Assembly: GCA_037447605.1 (NCBI GenBank)
Contig: CM074809.1
Span: 4,013,488 to 4,077,487, forward strand
Source of the DNA: Zygnema circumcarinatum
Taxonomy: Eukaryota; Streptophyta; Zygnematophyceae; Zygnematales; Zygnemataceae
Reading direction: 5' to 3'
DNA length: 64,000 bases
The translations under genes were made by a program, and so were the position numbers. Below the pieces are notes generated by a model. That model worked only from the letters and a program-made list of their open reading frames with translations. It ran no database searches and was not told the DNA's origin. Below are positions 44,340 to 56,993 of the stretch, in pieces; position 1 is the stretch's first letter; each line of letters starts with the position of its first letter.

Positions 44340-46108
44340 TTATGCAGAAGGCAGAGTCTCCATGTGGTCCGGCTGCTGCTGTTGCTCTCCCACAGGGTTT
44401 CCATGTACTCGGAATCGGTATATACAAGTGTGCGTGGGACTTCCGTGGTTTGAAAGCACACGAAGGCGGACAGCGCCAATTGCTTCACGCCTCGCCCCCT
44501 CTGTGACTGGAAAGGTCTGTACACGCCTCCCCTTGATGCTGTAGGAAAATTTGGCAAGCAGAACACGGCCCTCGGGACCTTCAACTTTACTATGTTGACG
44601 CCATCCCAGCACCTCCACATCTTTAGGTGCACTGCGCATTTCGAATGACACACTCTGGAAAATAGAGTGCCAGGGGAAACGGATCAAAAAGCTTCTCATG
44701 TATGGCGGAGAGCAGTCAATGAGGAGCAAGGGCACAACAGATGACGATGCAATACAAGTCAAAAATCTGAGGGAAGCTTCTAGAAGAGGCTGACCTCATG
44801 ATGACAAGGCTTCTAAATGCAATGTACGCCTAAGGAAGGAAGGAAGCCTGCCTACCTTCTAGATGCGACTTCAACTCTATCACAGGCATGGTAACAGATT
44901 TTCCACTTTCACCTCATGTATACATTAAAGATTACAAACTATGATTTACGTGCCCAATTGCTCACCTCTGCAACATGCTCCAACGTGACGGCTGTTGCAA
45001 TTATGGTCGTCCGTAATGCAATATCGATTGTTCCGTTGCTTCCCTTCAAGGGAAGACACTCTCCCGGAACACCAGCACTGCGCTGCACCACTTTACTGGC
45101 GGAGGGATGCAGATGGCTCTGTCCAAGAATTGCCCCTAAACCTAACTTGTACAATGTCAAGCGCTTCGTTTCCACCACTTCAGAGTGCCCTAGGAGCCTG
45201 GCTCCTCCACTCGCCAGAGCATAGTCAGGCAGCCCAACATCGTCAGCAGCACGTCGTTCAAATTGCTCTTCCAAAAGGCTCCTTGCAAGCTTCCGAACAT
45301 CTTCAAGAGTAACCTTTTCACTGAGCCCCTGGAGAGCCCGCTCAGTCATTGCCACATCCACAAGTTCCATGATCTCCTTCTTCACATTGGGCAACGCATT
45401 AGCGATTGTCTCCTTCAGTAAAGGGTCAAATCCTTCCAAACGCTGCGCAAATTTATCCAAACGAGCATTGTTTTTCTCCAACGAATTTTCAACCCTGGCC
45501 ACTCGCACTCCCAGTTTCTCAAATTCCGCACTTGCTGCCTTCTCCTGCTTCTCCATTCGGACTTTGAGTCCATTCATCACACTGTTCGCTGCATCAATCT
45601 GAACTTGAACCTTCTGCACCATCGAATGCACCTGGCCTTCCAGATGGTCCACGTTCCGTCCTCCCTCATTCCAACTGATGAAAATGTGCGTCAAGAAGCC
45701 CGCGACAACCAACGTGGTCAGCATTGACACCATAGGATGCTGGATGACGTCACTCATAAACCATTTTCTTGATGGAGCTCCCTTCTCTCTTAGACTCGTC
45801 CTTCTCTCCCGACGAGAACCAAACAAAAGGGGCAACCAGCGCCTCCTCTGACGCGATTCACCCTCTTGGCCGCCAGCTGGATAGTTGCCATGTATAGCTT
45901 CTGCGACAACTTCTTCAACCGGAGCATCTCCGCCAGCGCTGAGAGGTTCATATGTTTCTTTTCTCGCAGACTTCGGAGCCGCGGAAGCTGCTATGGCGTC
46001 GGCAGCAGCCTCTGCAGAGGCTCTAGAAGTACTTGCTCGCCGCCTCTGACGAGGAGCAGCCGTTCCAGAGGGAGGAACCACTGCTCCAGGAGTGAGAGCG
46101 GCAGCCAT
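44340..46108 (-). CDS. SUN-domain inner nuclear envelope protein (plant SUN1/2 type)
   Basis: Two minus-strand exons: 44966-46108 and 44340-44654, in phase, 485 residues. The N terminus is Ala/Arg-rich and nucleoplasmic, followed by a basic RRERR region, one transmembrane span at about residues 130-150 (MVSMLTTLVVAGFLTHIFI), a coiled coil (about 160-270), and the C-terminal SUN domain: DYALASGGARLLGHSEVV, HPSASKVVQRSAG, GECLPLKGSNGTIDIALR, IIATAVTLEHVAE, then MRSAPKDVEVLGW and IYRFRVHGNP. SUN proteins bind KASH partners in the perinuclear space to form LINC complexes. The length and simple gene structure match plant SUN proteins. The SUN domain is split by the only intron, after HVAE. Confidence 0.95.
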
Positions 46109-47435
46109 GACTTGCTCAGGAAGAAGCTGCTCTTCCTCCTCTCTCCCAGCCTTTCTCTTGTCCTCCCAAACTCTGACGCGCTTCCTGCACGAGCGAACGT
46201 TCTGACGCGAGCTGAAAAAATCCGAGTCCTCTCACAGAATTCTGATTCACGCTACCGAACAACCTTAACACAAAAGTGTTTCTTAAGCTGATGACGAGCA
46301 CTTTACATTGGCTGTGAACGAGTGAAACGTTTCTTTACTTCTTAAACAAACAATTTACTGGCGTTAGCGTCATTAGATTAGAAACGAGTACAAGAAGAAA
46401 TATCGTAATCCTGAGAGAGCAACACAGAGGGAGGGAGGGAGGGAGGAAGGGAGGCCGCAGAGCCCCCACGCCTCCAAGAGGGAGAGGGAGAGCGAAGCTG
46501 CAACGGCTCCTAGGCGCCCTTCCTGTCAAGTCGTGACACATGTCCTCTCAGTTGCGTGCGGCGTCGATGATATCAATTACGGAGGGCCAGAAATCGCGTA
46601 AATGCACGCAAGTACAACCTTTCGGATTCCACAAAAGTGAACTTTCGAACTTTCAAAAACAGATGGTAAACAAACGTGACCTGTTCTTCGTGGTTTCTCC
46701 CATCATGATGATGATTTTGCATGTACATCTGTTTGATGGCATCATCGTCGCCATCCATCATGAGGTCAATCAATGCCGCATCATTTCGAACTTTTTGACA
46801 CGGCCCATCGCGAGGATTGGCGGCGGCGGTTTGGGGGCGACATAGCGGGTTGTCGACGGAGGTCGCCGCTCCGCCGCCTCGAAAATGTAAGCAGGGAGCA
46901 GAGGAGAGGCGTGCAAGCTGGTTTTGGATGTTTTGAGACTGGGGAAGTGATCCCGAGTTTTGAGTTTCTGCAACTCTTCTGAAAGAACAGCAGCAGACAG
47001 GAAACCCTAAAGAGCCGGAAGGCAGTCTGCGACTGCATAGCAGCTCAAAACACAATCCTCTTTAGTCATATTTTTTTGTTGAATATTGAATTTTGTCTGC
47101 TTGATCTGTTGATTGTTCCAATTTGTCATCTGCTCGTCTCTCACAAACTACCACCTTCATGCACACGTAAGCTCCACACAGGGCTCAGGAATACTATCAC
47201 TTATCTCATCTCATCTCATCTCATCTCTGAAATGTAAAAATGATACACCGAAAACCAGTCTTATTTCCCAAAATCTGCTTCCCATGCTCAACGCCAGCGC
47301 ACCTGCTCAACGCCGTTCCGTCAGCCACTACGGTCCCATGAATCTATACACAGATCTTATCGCCCTCCAACCTTTACCACCCCCACCCTTACTACCAAGC
47401 TACCCCTCCACCATTTGTCACAATCCCAGGAGCCC
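46109..47435. other. Intergenic region between SUN gene and PDR transporter gene
   Basis: It holds the SUN promoter and PDR 3' region. Simple repeats GGAGGGAGGG near 46430 and (ATCTC)n at 47202-47226. A 160-codon minus-strand frame (46573-47055) shows no motif and is not called. Confidence 0.6.
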
Positions 47436-50400
47436 TCATCTCCTCTGAAAGTTCAAGTACTTCACTCCTGCGGCGTAGACTCCCCAGAAGAGAAGGACGA
47501 AGCCTACTAGAACGGCAGCCACGACTCCAAGGAGGTAGTGGTGGAAACCAAAATAGGAGGAGATGAAGCTGTCCACTGTTGTCGAGGTCCCGTCCAAAGC
47601 AATGAAAGTGGTTTCCACATCCCCAAGCTGCGATGAAATGAGGCCGTACAGAGTCCACGCCACGGGGCTGATCCAGTAATACCACACCCACCAACCCGGA
47701 ATTTGCTGCACAAGAGAGGGACAAGAACAAACCCAGCATTTTTTTCAGGCTTTCAGTCTTGAAGAAGACGTTTGATGAGGGAGAGGAAGGAATGAAAGAG
47801 GATGCAAAGGCACAATAGTGGTTAATCAGTGGAACTTAGATCCCAATACTAATCCTGCCGTTCTGAACCCTAACATCTGACACTAGAAAGAGGAGACGAG
47901 GACGAATGAGGGCGGGTTGGCAAAACGTACCGGGCGAGGAATGAGGAAGCCAGAAAACAAGTTCCATATTGAATAGAAGGCGGAAGAAATCACTGCTGCA
48001 AGGTTCTGGTTGGGCGTAATCGCCACTGCCATCATTCCATAGAATGTGAAGTACATGAATGTTAAGAACATGAATAGAGTGTACCAGAAGAATTTAGGGG
48101 CAGTCCATTCGAACTGAATCATAGAATACGTGATGCCGGCGTACACGATAGTTTGGAATAGTACATACGGAAATTCAATGAGTCCCTGTTCATAACAAAG
48201 GAAGGAAGGACACAATGTTAAGCGAAGAAAAGAGGGTGGGGTGGCTGGAGAGACACAAGTCAAGAACTTATCTAGTTCTTCACCTCACAATGGGTGGGGT
48301 TATCGACTTTTTCGAAAGTAAGAATGAGCAAGCAAAACGTAAAAAGCAAGTGACGAAGTGAGCTCCTGTAACAGACAACACACGGGTGGTTAAAATAACT
48401 CTTAAACATGGCGAGGGTTTTCCTTACCTGTGCAATTGCGTACGGAAGGGGGGAGTACATCCCAGCCGCCCTCTCCCTATAAAAGACGGTTCGTTCCACA
48501 GACACAACAGGCTGTACGGTCGAGGAGTTATTGACTCCAATAAACAAAACTGCTGCATATAGCGCGCCCATAACATTGAAAACCTCCTGATAAGTGCCTC
48601 TGCAGGAAAGTACATATAAATATGAATCAATACAAGCGTCGTTACAGTAATAGTATTTCGCCCATTTCAATGATTTGTAACCTCATGATTTCTTGAACTC
48701 TCTTTGGCCTCCATTCCCGTCCGACATATCTCCCTCTACCTTTCGCCAGTTTTCGTCAGATTTCTCGCCCCTCCCTTCCGACACACCTTTCGCTCTCTCC
48801 CTTCCCCCCCTCCCCCCACTCTCTCTCTCCTCTCACTAGTCAAGGCTTGGAAGCCGAAACCTACCTCCGTTTGCCATACCCCCAGAAGATGGTGCCGAAG
48901 ATGATAGCGCAAATTTGAGTAAAGAAAAAGTTGATCGCTTTGTATTGCGGAGTCCGCCAGTACGTCCAATGGTTCTTCCATAGGCACGCCATAACCTGCG
49001 CAAAGAAGCTCTGGGAATATTGGGTGGGAAAGGAGAGATCTTCATGGCCGGAGGGAGGCCTACTCAATTCCTCTATCATTCTCTCCCCCTGCCTGCACAT
49101 TTCCACAACACGAAAAAGTGGGTTAAAAACCCAGAAAACAAAGCGTCTTTCGCTGTTTGAATATAGGAAGAAGTTTCACAGTCGATAAAGAGGAAACTAA
49201 GGTTTGAGCAAGAAGGCAAGAAAGCTGCGTACTTGTACAGCTGAGACTTTCGGAAAATTTCGGCAAAATCGGCTCCGATTCGCTGTTCGTATGCAGGTGT
49301 GGTGATTTCTAGCATCCACGTGGCAGGATTATAGCCTTCCTTGATTGGCGGGACCCCCGGAATCGCCTGCAATGTAAAACCATCAACAACAGAAAAAAAT
49401 GCGACAATGGTTACAAAACAACAGGCAGTATCTTGGCTCCCGAACAAGGCATGAAGTTCCTGCCCCCCCTAAGAAAATAAAATTTTGTGCTTTCAATTAA
49501 GCAAAGATCTTTGTGCGATTTTTTTTTCTGACCTGAAAGTAGTCAACAAGGATGGCTGAACGCTCGCCAAGAGGACCCGTATATATGACTTGACCTCCTC
49601 GCTTCATGAGAAGAAGCTGCACAACGAAACCACTGAGAGTGTGAAACAGCAGACGGAAGAACGGATAACAACGGATACAAGGACCCTAACCATCAACCTC
49701 TCTCTCTCCCTGTACTATCAAAACACTACTGTCAAAACACAACAATGCCTGCTCCTTGCTTCTCGCTTTCCTACCCTTGTCCATAAAAAGGAAAAGAATG
49801 AAAATCCCTGTCTATCTCTATCTCCCTCCCCCCTCTCTCCCTCCCTACTCCCTACCTCATCAAACGTTTCGAAGATGTCAATGCTTGGCTGATGAATAGT
49901 GCACACAACAGTGCGGCCCGTGTCAACTGTGTTCCGAACCGTTCTCATTACGATGGCGGCTGCTCGCGCGTCCAAACCGGAGGTGGGCTCGTCCATGAAC
50001 ACAACGGAGGGGTTCGCCACAAGCTCAACTGCAATGGTCAGCCTCTTTCTCTGCTCCGTAGAGAGGCCGGAAATGCCCGGAAGCCCAACAAGGGCATTCC
50101 GCAAAGAGGTCAGCTCCACCAGCTCCATAACTTCCTCTATGAATCGCTGGGAAAGGGAGAGAGAGCAGAGAGTGCATCACTGTCAGTCTTGATAGAATGA
50201 GATGCTGCTCTCTCTTTCTTTCTCTCTTTCTCGCTTCCTTAATCCTGCTCTATCTTTTCTTCTCGTCTCACATGCGCGTACTTTACTGCATGTACTAAAC
50301 TTTTCACGCAGCAAGTGCAAAAAATGGCAGGAGAACAAAGGGGGGGATGGGGAGGGCAGGGGAAGGACGGAATGGGGGATACAGGTCGGAAGGAGAGGGA

Positions 50401-53400
50401 GGGAGAGAGGCAAGAAGAGGAGAGGGAGAGCCAACCTTGCGTGTAGCAGCATCAACCTCCGCCGGTAAGCGGAGCCAAGCCGAGTAAAAGAGCGACTCGT
50501 AGACTGTCACTTGGGGAGAGTGGATATCAGTCTGCTCGCAGTAGCCTGCCACACGTGCGAACGTTTCCTGCTTTTTTGGATATCCAGACACTCTTATATC
50601 CCCCTCAATATAGCCCCCCGTCTTCCGGCCCGCCAAAACATCCATCAGAGTTGTTTTTCCCGCCCCTGAAATTCCCACAAGGGCTGTGAGAATTCCGGGT
50701 CTGAATGCCCCCGAAACATTTCGCAGAAGTTGAAGGCGATCCTCTGAAGTTCCTTGGCTCTTCATTTCCTGCAAATGTAAGAGATAAAAAAACTTATATC
50801 ACTTATACTACTACTTATATTAAAGGGTATTAGAAAGAAGCATTTTTCGTGAAACCCAATTGAGCTGCAGAAAAAAGGCGGTTAAAAATGGTGAAGGAGA
50901 ATAAAATACCGGAGGCATGTCCACATAGTAATTCACGTCGTGGAAGGACAGGGCAAGGGGCTGAAATGGTAAAATCATCCCTTTTTTAACAGGCTCCATG
51001 CTCTCCCTGTCTTCATGTTCTACGCCTCTCCCATTCTCCATGTGAGCAGCGGATAGCTCCACCTCTCTAGCGGATTCATCGGTAGTTTTCCCACTCCTTC
51101 TGCCCGTCACTTGTTTTCTAGTCGCATTGCCGTTCATAGCGGCATCTTTTTTGTTAACGTGTTGTGGCCCTATTGGAGGAGCTTCTCCAGTTCTATTGGC
51201 ATGCTTTTCAGCAATAGCTTCTTCAGAAAGGATGACCTGAGACTTTCCGAGTGCTGAAACATACACAATGCCCCGATAGGCCATAGACCATACATTAGAG
51301 AATAGCAACTAAAACTTCCTAGTACGATAGTCACCACGATTGGGCAGCCTCAAGTTCAATCTCTGGTTCCTGCTCTGTAAAAAAAAGAAAAGCAAGGGGA
51401 CTGTTTGCTGGAAATAAGTGGTTCTTACGCTGAAGATACTGCAGAGCAATATTTGCGAGAACGTTGAAAAGGATGGAGTACAGGAAGAGCACGGCTATTC
51501 CGAGCCAATACCACCAGTCTTCTGTGGGAATGCTGCGATTAATAAGAACAGCATCCCCTAAAGTCTGCCCTTGTACGCTCTGCATGAAAAAAAAAACAAA
51601 GAAATGGACCGAATTAGGCTGACTTAAAACTGAAAAGCTTTAGCTAACAGGCGGCGGACATCTCAAGAACTGATCGAAAGGGCATCCATCCCGAAGAGTG
51701 GAAAGGGAGGAGGGAGGACAGACGAGGGGGGGAAGAGAGAGAGATGGGGGTAGAGATAGAGAAAGAGAGAGAGGGAGAGCGAGAGAGAGAGAGGAGGGGG
51801 GGAGGGCGAGAGAGAGCGAGAGAGGATTCACTGCTCATACCTGATCCCTCCAGCGTTCAGCTGTGAATTCATTGACAGCAATCGCGTTTTGACCGTACGA
51901 GAGGGGAGAGATCCAATAACCCCAAATCCACCAAGGATGAATGTCACCTGCGTCGAAGAAAAACGTTCCAATTTGAAATTCCTTTCTTTTTTCAGATTCT
52001 CCCAAACTGAGCCACATGCACAATACTAGAGCTCAGGGGATGTGAAAGCCTACGCTTTGCGACGATGAAGCCTCCGAGAAGGAAGACCACAAGAATGGAA
52101 AATGAACCGAAGGTATTCGCCACAACCATATTTCTCCCTAAGGCTCCGATGAACCGGAACAGGCCCAAAGCCATTTGATGAACGAAGAACAACAATAACA
52201 AGTGCCGAAAGAATCTGCACAAACAAAAGGTTGGCAACATGACATCACTTAGACATTCCGAAACAATGCAAAAATAGCATCCGGCTAGTATTCAACTAAT
52301 CGCATTAATAAAGGGCGACTTGGCACGTGCCTTCCGGGAGCTGGAGAGAAGCCGATGACATAGTAAGTCATGCAGGTCCATATTACAGCTTCGATAATAG
52401 AATAGGGCAGACGGAGGACCCAAGTGGGGATGGAATAGGCCCATGCAGGATAGAAGAAGTCATCCCTTTGCTTGTAGAAAATGCCAAGACGAGAAACTGT
52501 AATCGACATTTCCGCGAATCCGTTGAACATCATGTGAATTAGAGCAAAGAACAGGGCTCCCAAGTAAATGTTTCCATTGTTGAGACTGTCCGGACTCAGA
52601 GTAGTCCGGAAAAAAAGGGTCATGGTGATGAAGGCGACGACTGCCACCTGGCAGGTCTTAAAAATGTACAAAAAGCGGTCTCTCTTCATGAGTGTCCATT
52701 CCCTCTGCATGCAGGCTTTGAATAGATCCCAGTTCTTAAGGGCGTATTTGTCCTTCACTAAGGAGCCTGAACCGCATTTTTTGGAGTCATGAAAGGGTTT
52801 GGCCAGCTCTTCTGCCATCTGCTTTCCCACCTCGGATTCCTGAAAGGCATCAGAAAAGGCCATGACTGGAACATACTTGTAGGGGGCGTCTTTCTTAGCC
52901 CAATACTGCTCTTGGTCCTTCATAGAAGTCACCTGCCATATCAGATCAGAGAAATCACAACAACCAGCATCAGCCAGAAACAGAGGGTGAGACGTTCGTT
53001 CGTGAGAAGGAGAGAGAGAGAGGAGAGAGGAGAAAGGAGGGAGAGGGGCAAGTTTCCAGTTCACGGAGACAAATAGTCATGCGCCGATATGGTCTGCCAA
53101 AGAGAAATTCGGTTTTTACTTCAATTTTGCATCGAATTTTGGCCCACCTCTTGTAGGAAGTCGGCAATGCCCTTTCGAGGAGGGCAGTAGAATCCCACGC
53201 TCTCAAAAAACTCCAAAACTTGTTCTCTAGGTCCGTGATACACAACGTGCCCTTCCGACAACAGAAGCACATCGTCAAAGAGTTCAAATGTTTCTGGGGC
53301 AGGTTGCAGCAGAGCCATCAGAATTGTACCCTTCAAAATGTGCGAAAAGTTTCCGAGACATTTCACGATTTGGTAAGTGGTTGAGCTGTCCAGGCCAGTC

Positions 53401-56111
53401 GAAATTTCGTCCATGAACAAAGTTTTCTTGGGTCCTACGATCATCTCTCCTGCAGGTTCAGAACGCACGGGAGGGAGAGGGGGAGGGGAGAGGCAGGCTG
53501 ATGTCAAAGTTTCCCGCCCTCTTAAGGTGCAGCAAGATAACAGAGACATACGGAAAAAAAAATTACCATAAAAATGGACCTGCTCAAATGGAAAAATAGA
53601 TCACCTGTAGTCACCCTCTTCTTTTGCCCTCCAGAGACTCCCCTTAGCATCTCGTTCCCCACCATTGTGTCCGCGCAAATGTCCAAACCCAGGACCTGCG
53701 AAAAGCCACTCATTTAACTTTCAAACCTCGTTCTGCATATCATTTATCTTTACAAAGGTATGCAAAGTGGAGACCTAAAGGATCGCAATGAAAAACAGCT
53801 CAATAAGAAAAGTTGCAGGAGTACATAAGCATCCTACTTTTGCATGCGCCTCTCTCACCCTCTCTCACCCTCTCTCACCCTCACTCACCCTCTCTCACCC
53901 TCTCTCACCCTCTCTCACCCTCTCTCACCCTCTCTCACCCTCTCTCACCCTCTCTCACCCTCTCTCACCCTCTCTCACCTTCATGATATAATCTGTGATG
54001 ACATTCCGGCGGAGTCCCTCAATGGCTGCAGCCTGGCCACACATGCCATACAGAAGCATCGTAGTTAAGGTACACAGCACAAAGAACTAAACAAAGGAAA
54101 GAAAGTTGAAACTCTTCGAAGACGTGGAATTTTTTTCAATCGGTGAAAGGACACGGGGGTTGCCATGTCTACCTTCATGAAAGCGTCGATGACCGGGTCA
54201 GGAGTAATGCCTGTTTCCTTTTCACGTTTCTCAAGTTCCCGCAACAGGTCTGTACACTCAAGTGAGGGATACTGGTGAAAATCGACAAGCAATGGGTCTG
54301 CTGAAAATAGAGATGAATCGTGACTAAAATTCAATCGTTGCCAAACTCAAACAAGAATCTTGAGAAGCAAATCTGCAGAATAAATACCGTTTCTGTAGCT
54401 CGTGCCTTGACAGCGAGCTGAAAAGTCAAGTGTTTCGCGCACAGTCAATGTGCCAATATGGCGGTCGTTCTGACTAATATAGGCAGAAGTCCGCTGCGGA
54501 ATGAAGTCGTCCAAATGCGTCCCATTGTAAGTTATCTCTCCCTCAACCTGAAAAAACAGTGCAGGTAGACATCAGAATACGGAAAGGAATAAACAGCGGC
54601 TCTTGCACCTGAATGAATGGTCATACTGAATCGAGGGCTGGCCCGCCCTTAGTATGCTCATAATCAGTCGAAGAAATAGACGTTTATAGGCCCTACTTAA
54701 GGTATTATGTTCCTAAAATGTAAGGGCTCACTGGCCATAATTACCCGTAGCGACTTGTCGAGCTTTCCTGCGAGAGCAAGCAGCAAGGAAGTCTTTCCGG
54801 CACCGGGCGGACCAAGGAGGAGAGTCATCCTGTAAAGAATTCGCAATTTTTTTTGGCAATGTCAAAAGATAAATTAGAAACATTAAGTTCTTGGCAATGA
54901 CATATTCTTGCCGGGTTTCATGTCCAGAACGTGGCAGGCAAGGCAATGGCAGTCGAAAGCTTCGTCTTAAAATTCAGAGAAAGATACCTCTGGAAAGGGT
55001 AGGGCTCGAGGGGATTTTTCACCTGCCAGGCTTTAACACTCCGCTGACATCCTGCAATATAGGAAAGTCCGTTTTCTTGTCCTTTACCCAGAACAAACAG
55101 GATCCAAAAATCACCTGCAGAAATTGAGATGCACGCCCATGTAAGCTCGCGTATACGATCATCCAGATTGAAAATTTATTACTTTTGCCCGAACATCACT
55201 TTGTCTTGCAAACCACGCAAACAAACAGTGTCGCATTCAGAATGTCAACATACAGCTTCATTTCCCTTACATGTCTGTGCTTTGAAAAAGAAATAGCTTA
55301 CGAAAAAGCGCGGCTGCGCATACTGGTTCATATGGAAGCTACACTTACCTCCAGCATATTCCTTGTGAAGTTCAACAGAGTTGGCAAAGCCCGGCCTCCA
55401 ACAAATACGTCTGCATCGATTGTAAGGTGCTGAAAGCGAACTTCAACAGACGGCAAGTCTATCCCTACCCTGCACTCAAGAGCACGGCAAAATCTTGACT
55501 TTCGGTTAAAGACAGTCAAAACGATTAAACAGTAGACTTTAGTAGCTGGACATTAACAATTAGACCCTAACAATACTCTTGTTGCATAAATGTTGTTACG
55601 CCTTCTCCACAATGACAAAAAAAATTGGAACACTGGGATGGGCTTTAAGAGACTGAAACGAGTAGCTTCCATGAGATCTGCTGAAAGCTTTCAATTTGCT
55701 CCCCGCATCTCGTACGAGTTTCAAACTGGTACATTCAAGTAGACATTGACACGACGAAAAAATTTACCTGTCTATTCGCTCTCTCAGCCGGCGCAAAAGC
55801 AATTCGTTATCCTGATCCTTGGTATTCAGTGCACGCTCCACCAACTGAAGACGCTGTCGAGCATCGATCTTTCTCAGATCAACTTGCTTTCTCACAACCT
55901 GACCTCCTGGACTGCTCTCCTCAAGGAATATGCCCGCATTCAGCCTGTCGAAAGTTGGAAGCCGTTGAAGCGCTGCCCACCTAAGGGCTTCCTCATCATC
56001 CACATCGATTTCTGAATGAGATCTTCGAGAAAGTGAAGCAGCATCGCCTGTTTGGGCATTCCATTCGACTCCAGGGCCTATCCCTACTTCTGGTACAGCG
56101 GATGATGCCAT
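47436..56111 (-). CDS. Full-size PDR-type ABC transporter (ABCG subfamily)
   Basis: Twenty-two minus-strand exons, all in phase, 1502 residues: 55768-56111, 55349-55469, 55023-55114, 54745-54829, 54388-54547, 54173-54300, 53979-54032, 53605-53695, 53148-53449, 52331-52932, 52054-52214, 51841-51947, 51429-51579, 50910-51253, 50436-50768, 49856-50146, 49533-49616, 49233-49366, 48865-49092, 48428-48599, 47931-48185, 47436-47705. NBD1 has Walker A GPPGAGKT (about 192-199), VSGGQKKR (348-355) and [16 protein letters not shown]2 has GISGAGKTT (about 946-954), LSTEQRKRL and [15 protein letters not shown]. Two ABC2 membrane domains and PDR signatures ([32 protein letters not shown]) fit the reverse NBD-TMD order. 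These proteins export hormones, terpenoids or cuticle precursors at the plasma membrane; the substrate is unknown here. The intron after exon 10 uses a GC donor. Confidence 0.97.
53851..53980 (-). repeat. Thirteen-copy 10-bp tandem array in PDR intron 7
   Basis: Plus-strand unit TCTCTCACCC, one variant copy at 53881-53890. The last unit (53971-53980) contains the real exon 7 donor. On the coding strand each unit reads GGGTGAGAGA, so every copy carries a GGTGAGA donor-like sequence. Confidence 0.95.
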
Positions 56112-56601
56112 AGAGCACGTGAGGGATGTCCGCTATACCTTTTTTATCCTTTCCAATATCCAGCTGAGCAACAGTAGTCCCCAATTGAGCCAGTAAATGA
56201 GCCTACTTCCGTCTTTTCCACTTCAATATGAAAGAATACTTGAAATTGAAGTGAGAAGGAGATCTCTAGCAGCTGAGGCGTACGGAGGGACGTCTCTCTT
56301 GCTGCCCCTCTACTTCCCTCGTCCCCCTCCCTCCACCTCCCCTCTCCTCCAAGAGTTCTCCGCCTCTTCTTTCGGACTGATCGGTGGGCAGCTGAATATA
56401 TAGGGAGAGGACGCGTGGCAAGGAGGCAGCGAGGTGACGCCATGGCGGTGCAGGAAGGCGCCACGGGTGCAGGGCCGCAGCAGTACCAGGAGGTGCCTGG
56501 AAGCCGACCTCGACATGATGCCAGCGCTTCCAATGTGTGACCCAGGATAGTAGTTTGTTTCATTTTTTTTTTGAATGTCGTGTAGACGGAAATATTTTCG
56601 G

Positions 56602-56745
56602 ATCAAGATTATAATTTGTTTTAAACTTTTTTTTAAATGAGAAGTTTGGCAGAGGAGAATCGGTGGGGCTCAAGATTATAGTTTGTCTCAATTTTTTTTC
56701 TGGAAAGACGGGAATGGGTGATCAAGATTATAATTTGTTTCAGCT
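56602..56745 (+). repeat. Degenerate tandem TCAAGATTATAATTTGT repeats
   Basis: TCAAGATTATA(A/G)TTTGT(T/C)T followed by a poly-T run occurs three times (near 56602, 56680 and 56728), with a weaker fourth copy near 56545. The repeats are unequally spaced. Confidence 0.7.
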
Positions 56746-56920
56746 CTTTTTTGTGGAAAGTTTGGCAAGCTGGATGTACAAGTAGGTTTTGTTGGGTGAC
56801 CGGGAAGATGGGAAAAGGGACGCGAGGATTGGTTCTCACTTTTTTTTTATGAACAGAAATTTTCCCTTGTTGACAGTAAATTAGAAATTGGAGTCTGGTC
56901 AAGTAAAAAAATTGGTGACT

Positions 56921-56993
56921 ACGTGGCGATAACTAATTCGCAGTCTTGAATTGTGATACGTGCCGATAACTAATTCGCAGTCTTGAATTGTGA
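56921..56993 (+). repeat. Tandem duplication of 36 bases
   Basis: 56921-56956 and 56958-56993 are identical except one G/C mismatch; each contains CGATAACTAATTCGCAGTC. The near-identity suggests a recent event. Confidence 0.9.

Noticed and set aside
46573-47055. 160-codon minus-strand frame between the SUN and PDR genes
   Set aside because: Low-quality composition, no domain, no partner exon; it might be part of an unannotated UTR.
53851-53980. CRISPR-like array
   Set aside because: The repeats are contiguous 10-mers with no spacers, in a eukaryotic intron.
53788-53991. Tandem [10 protein letters not shown] protein repeat on the plus strand
   Set aside because: Antisense reading of the splice-donor minisatellite in PDR intron 7.
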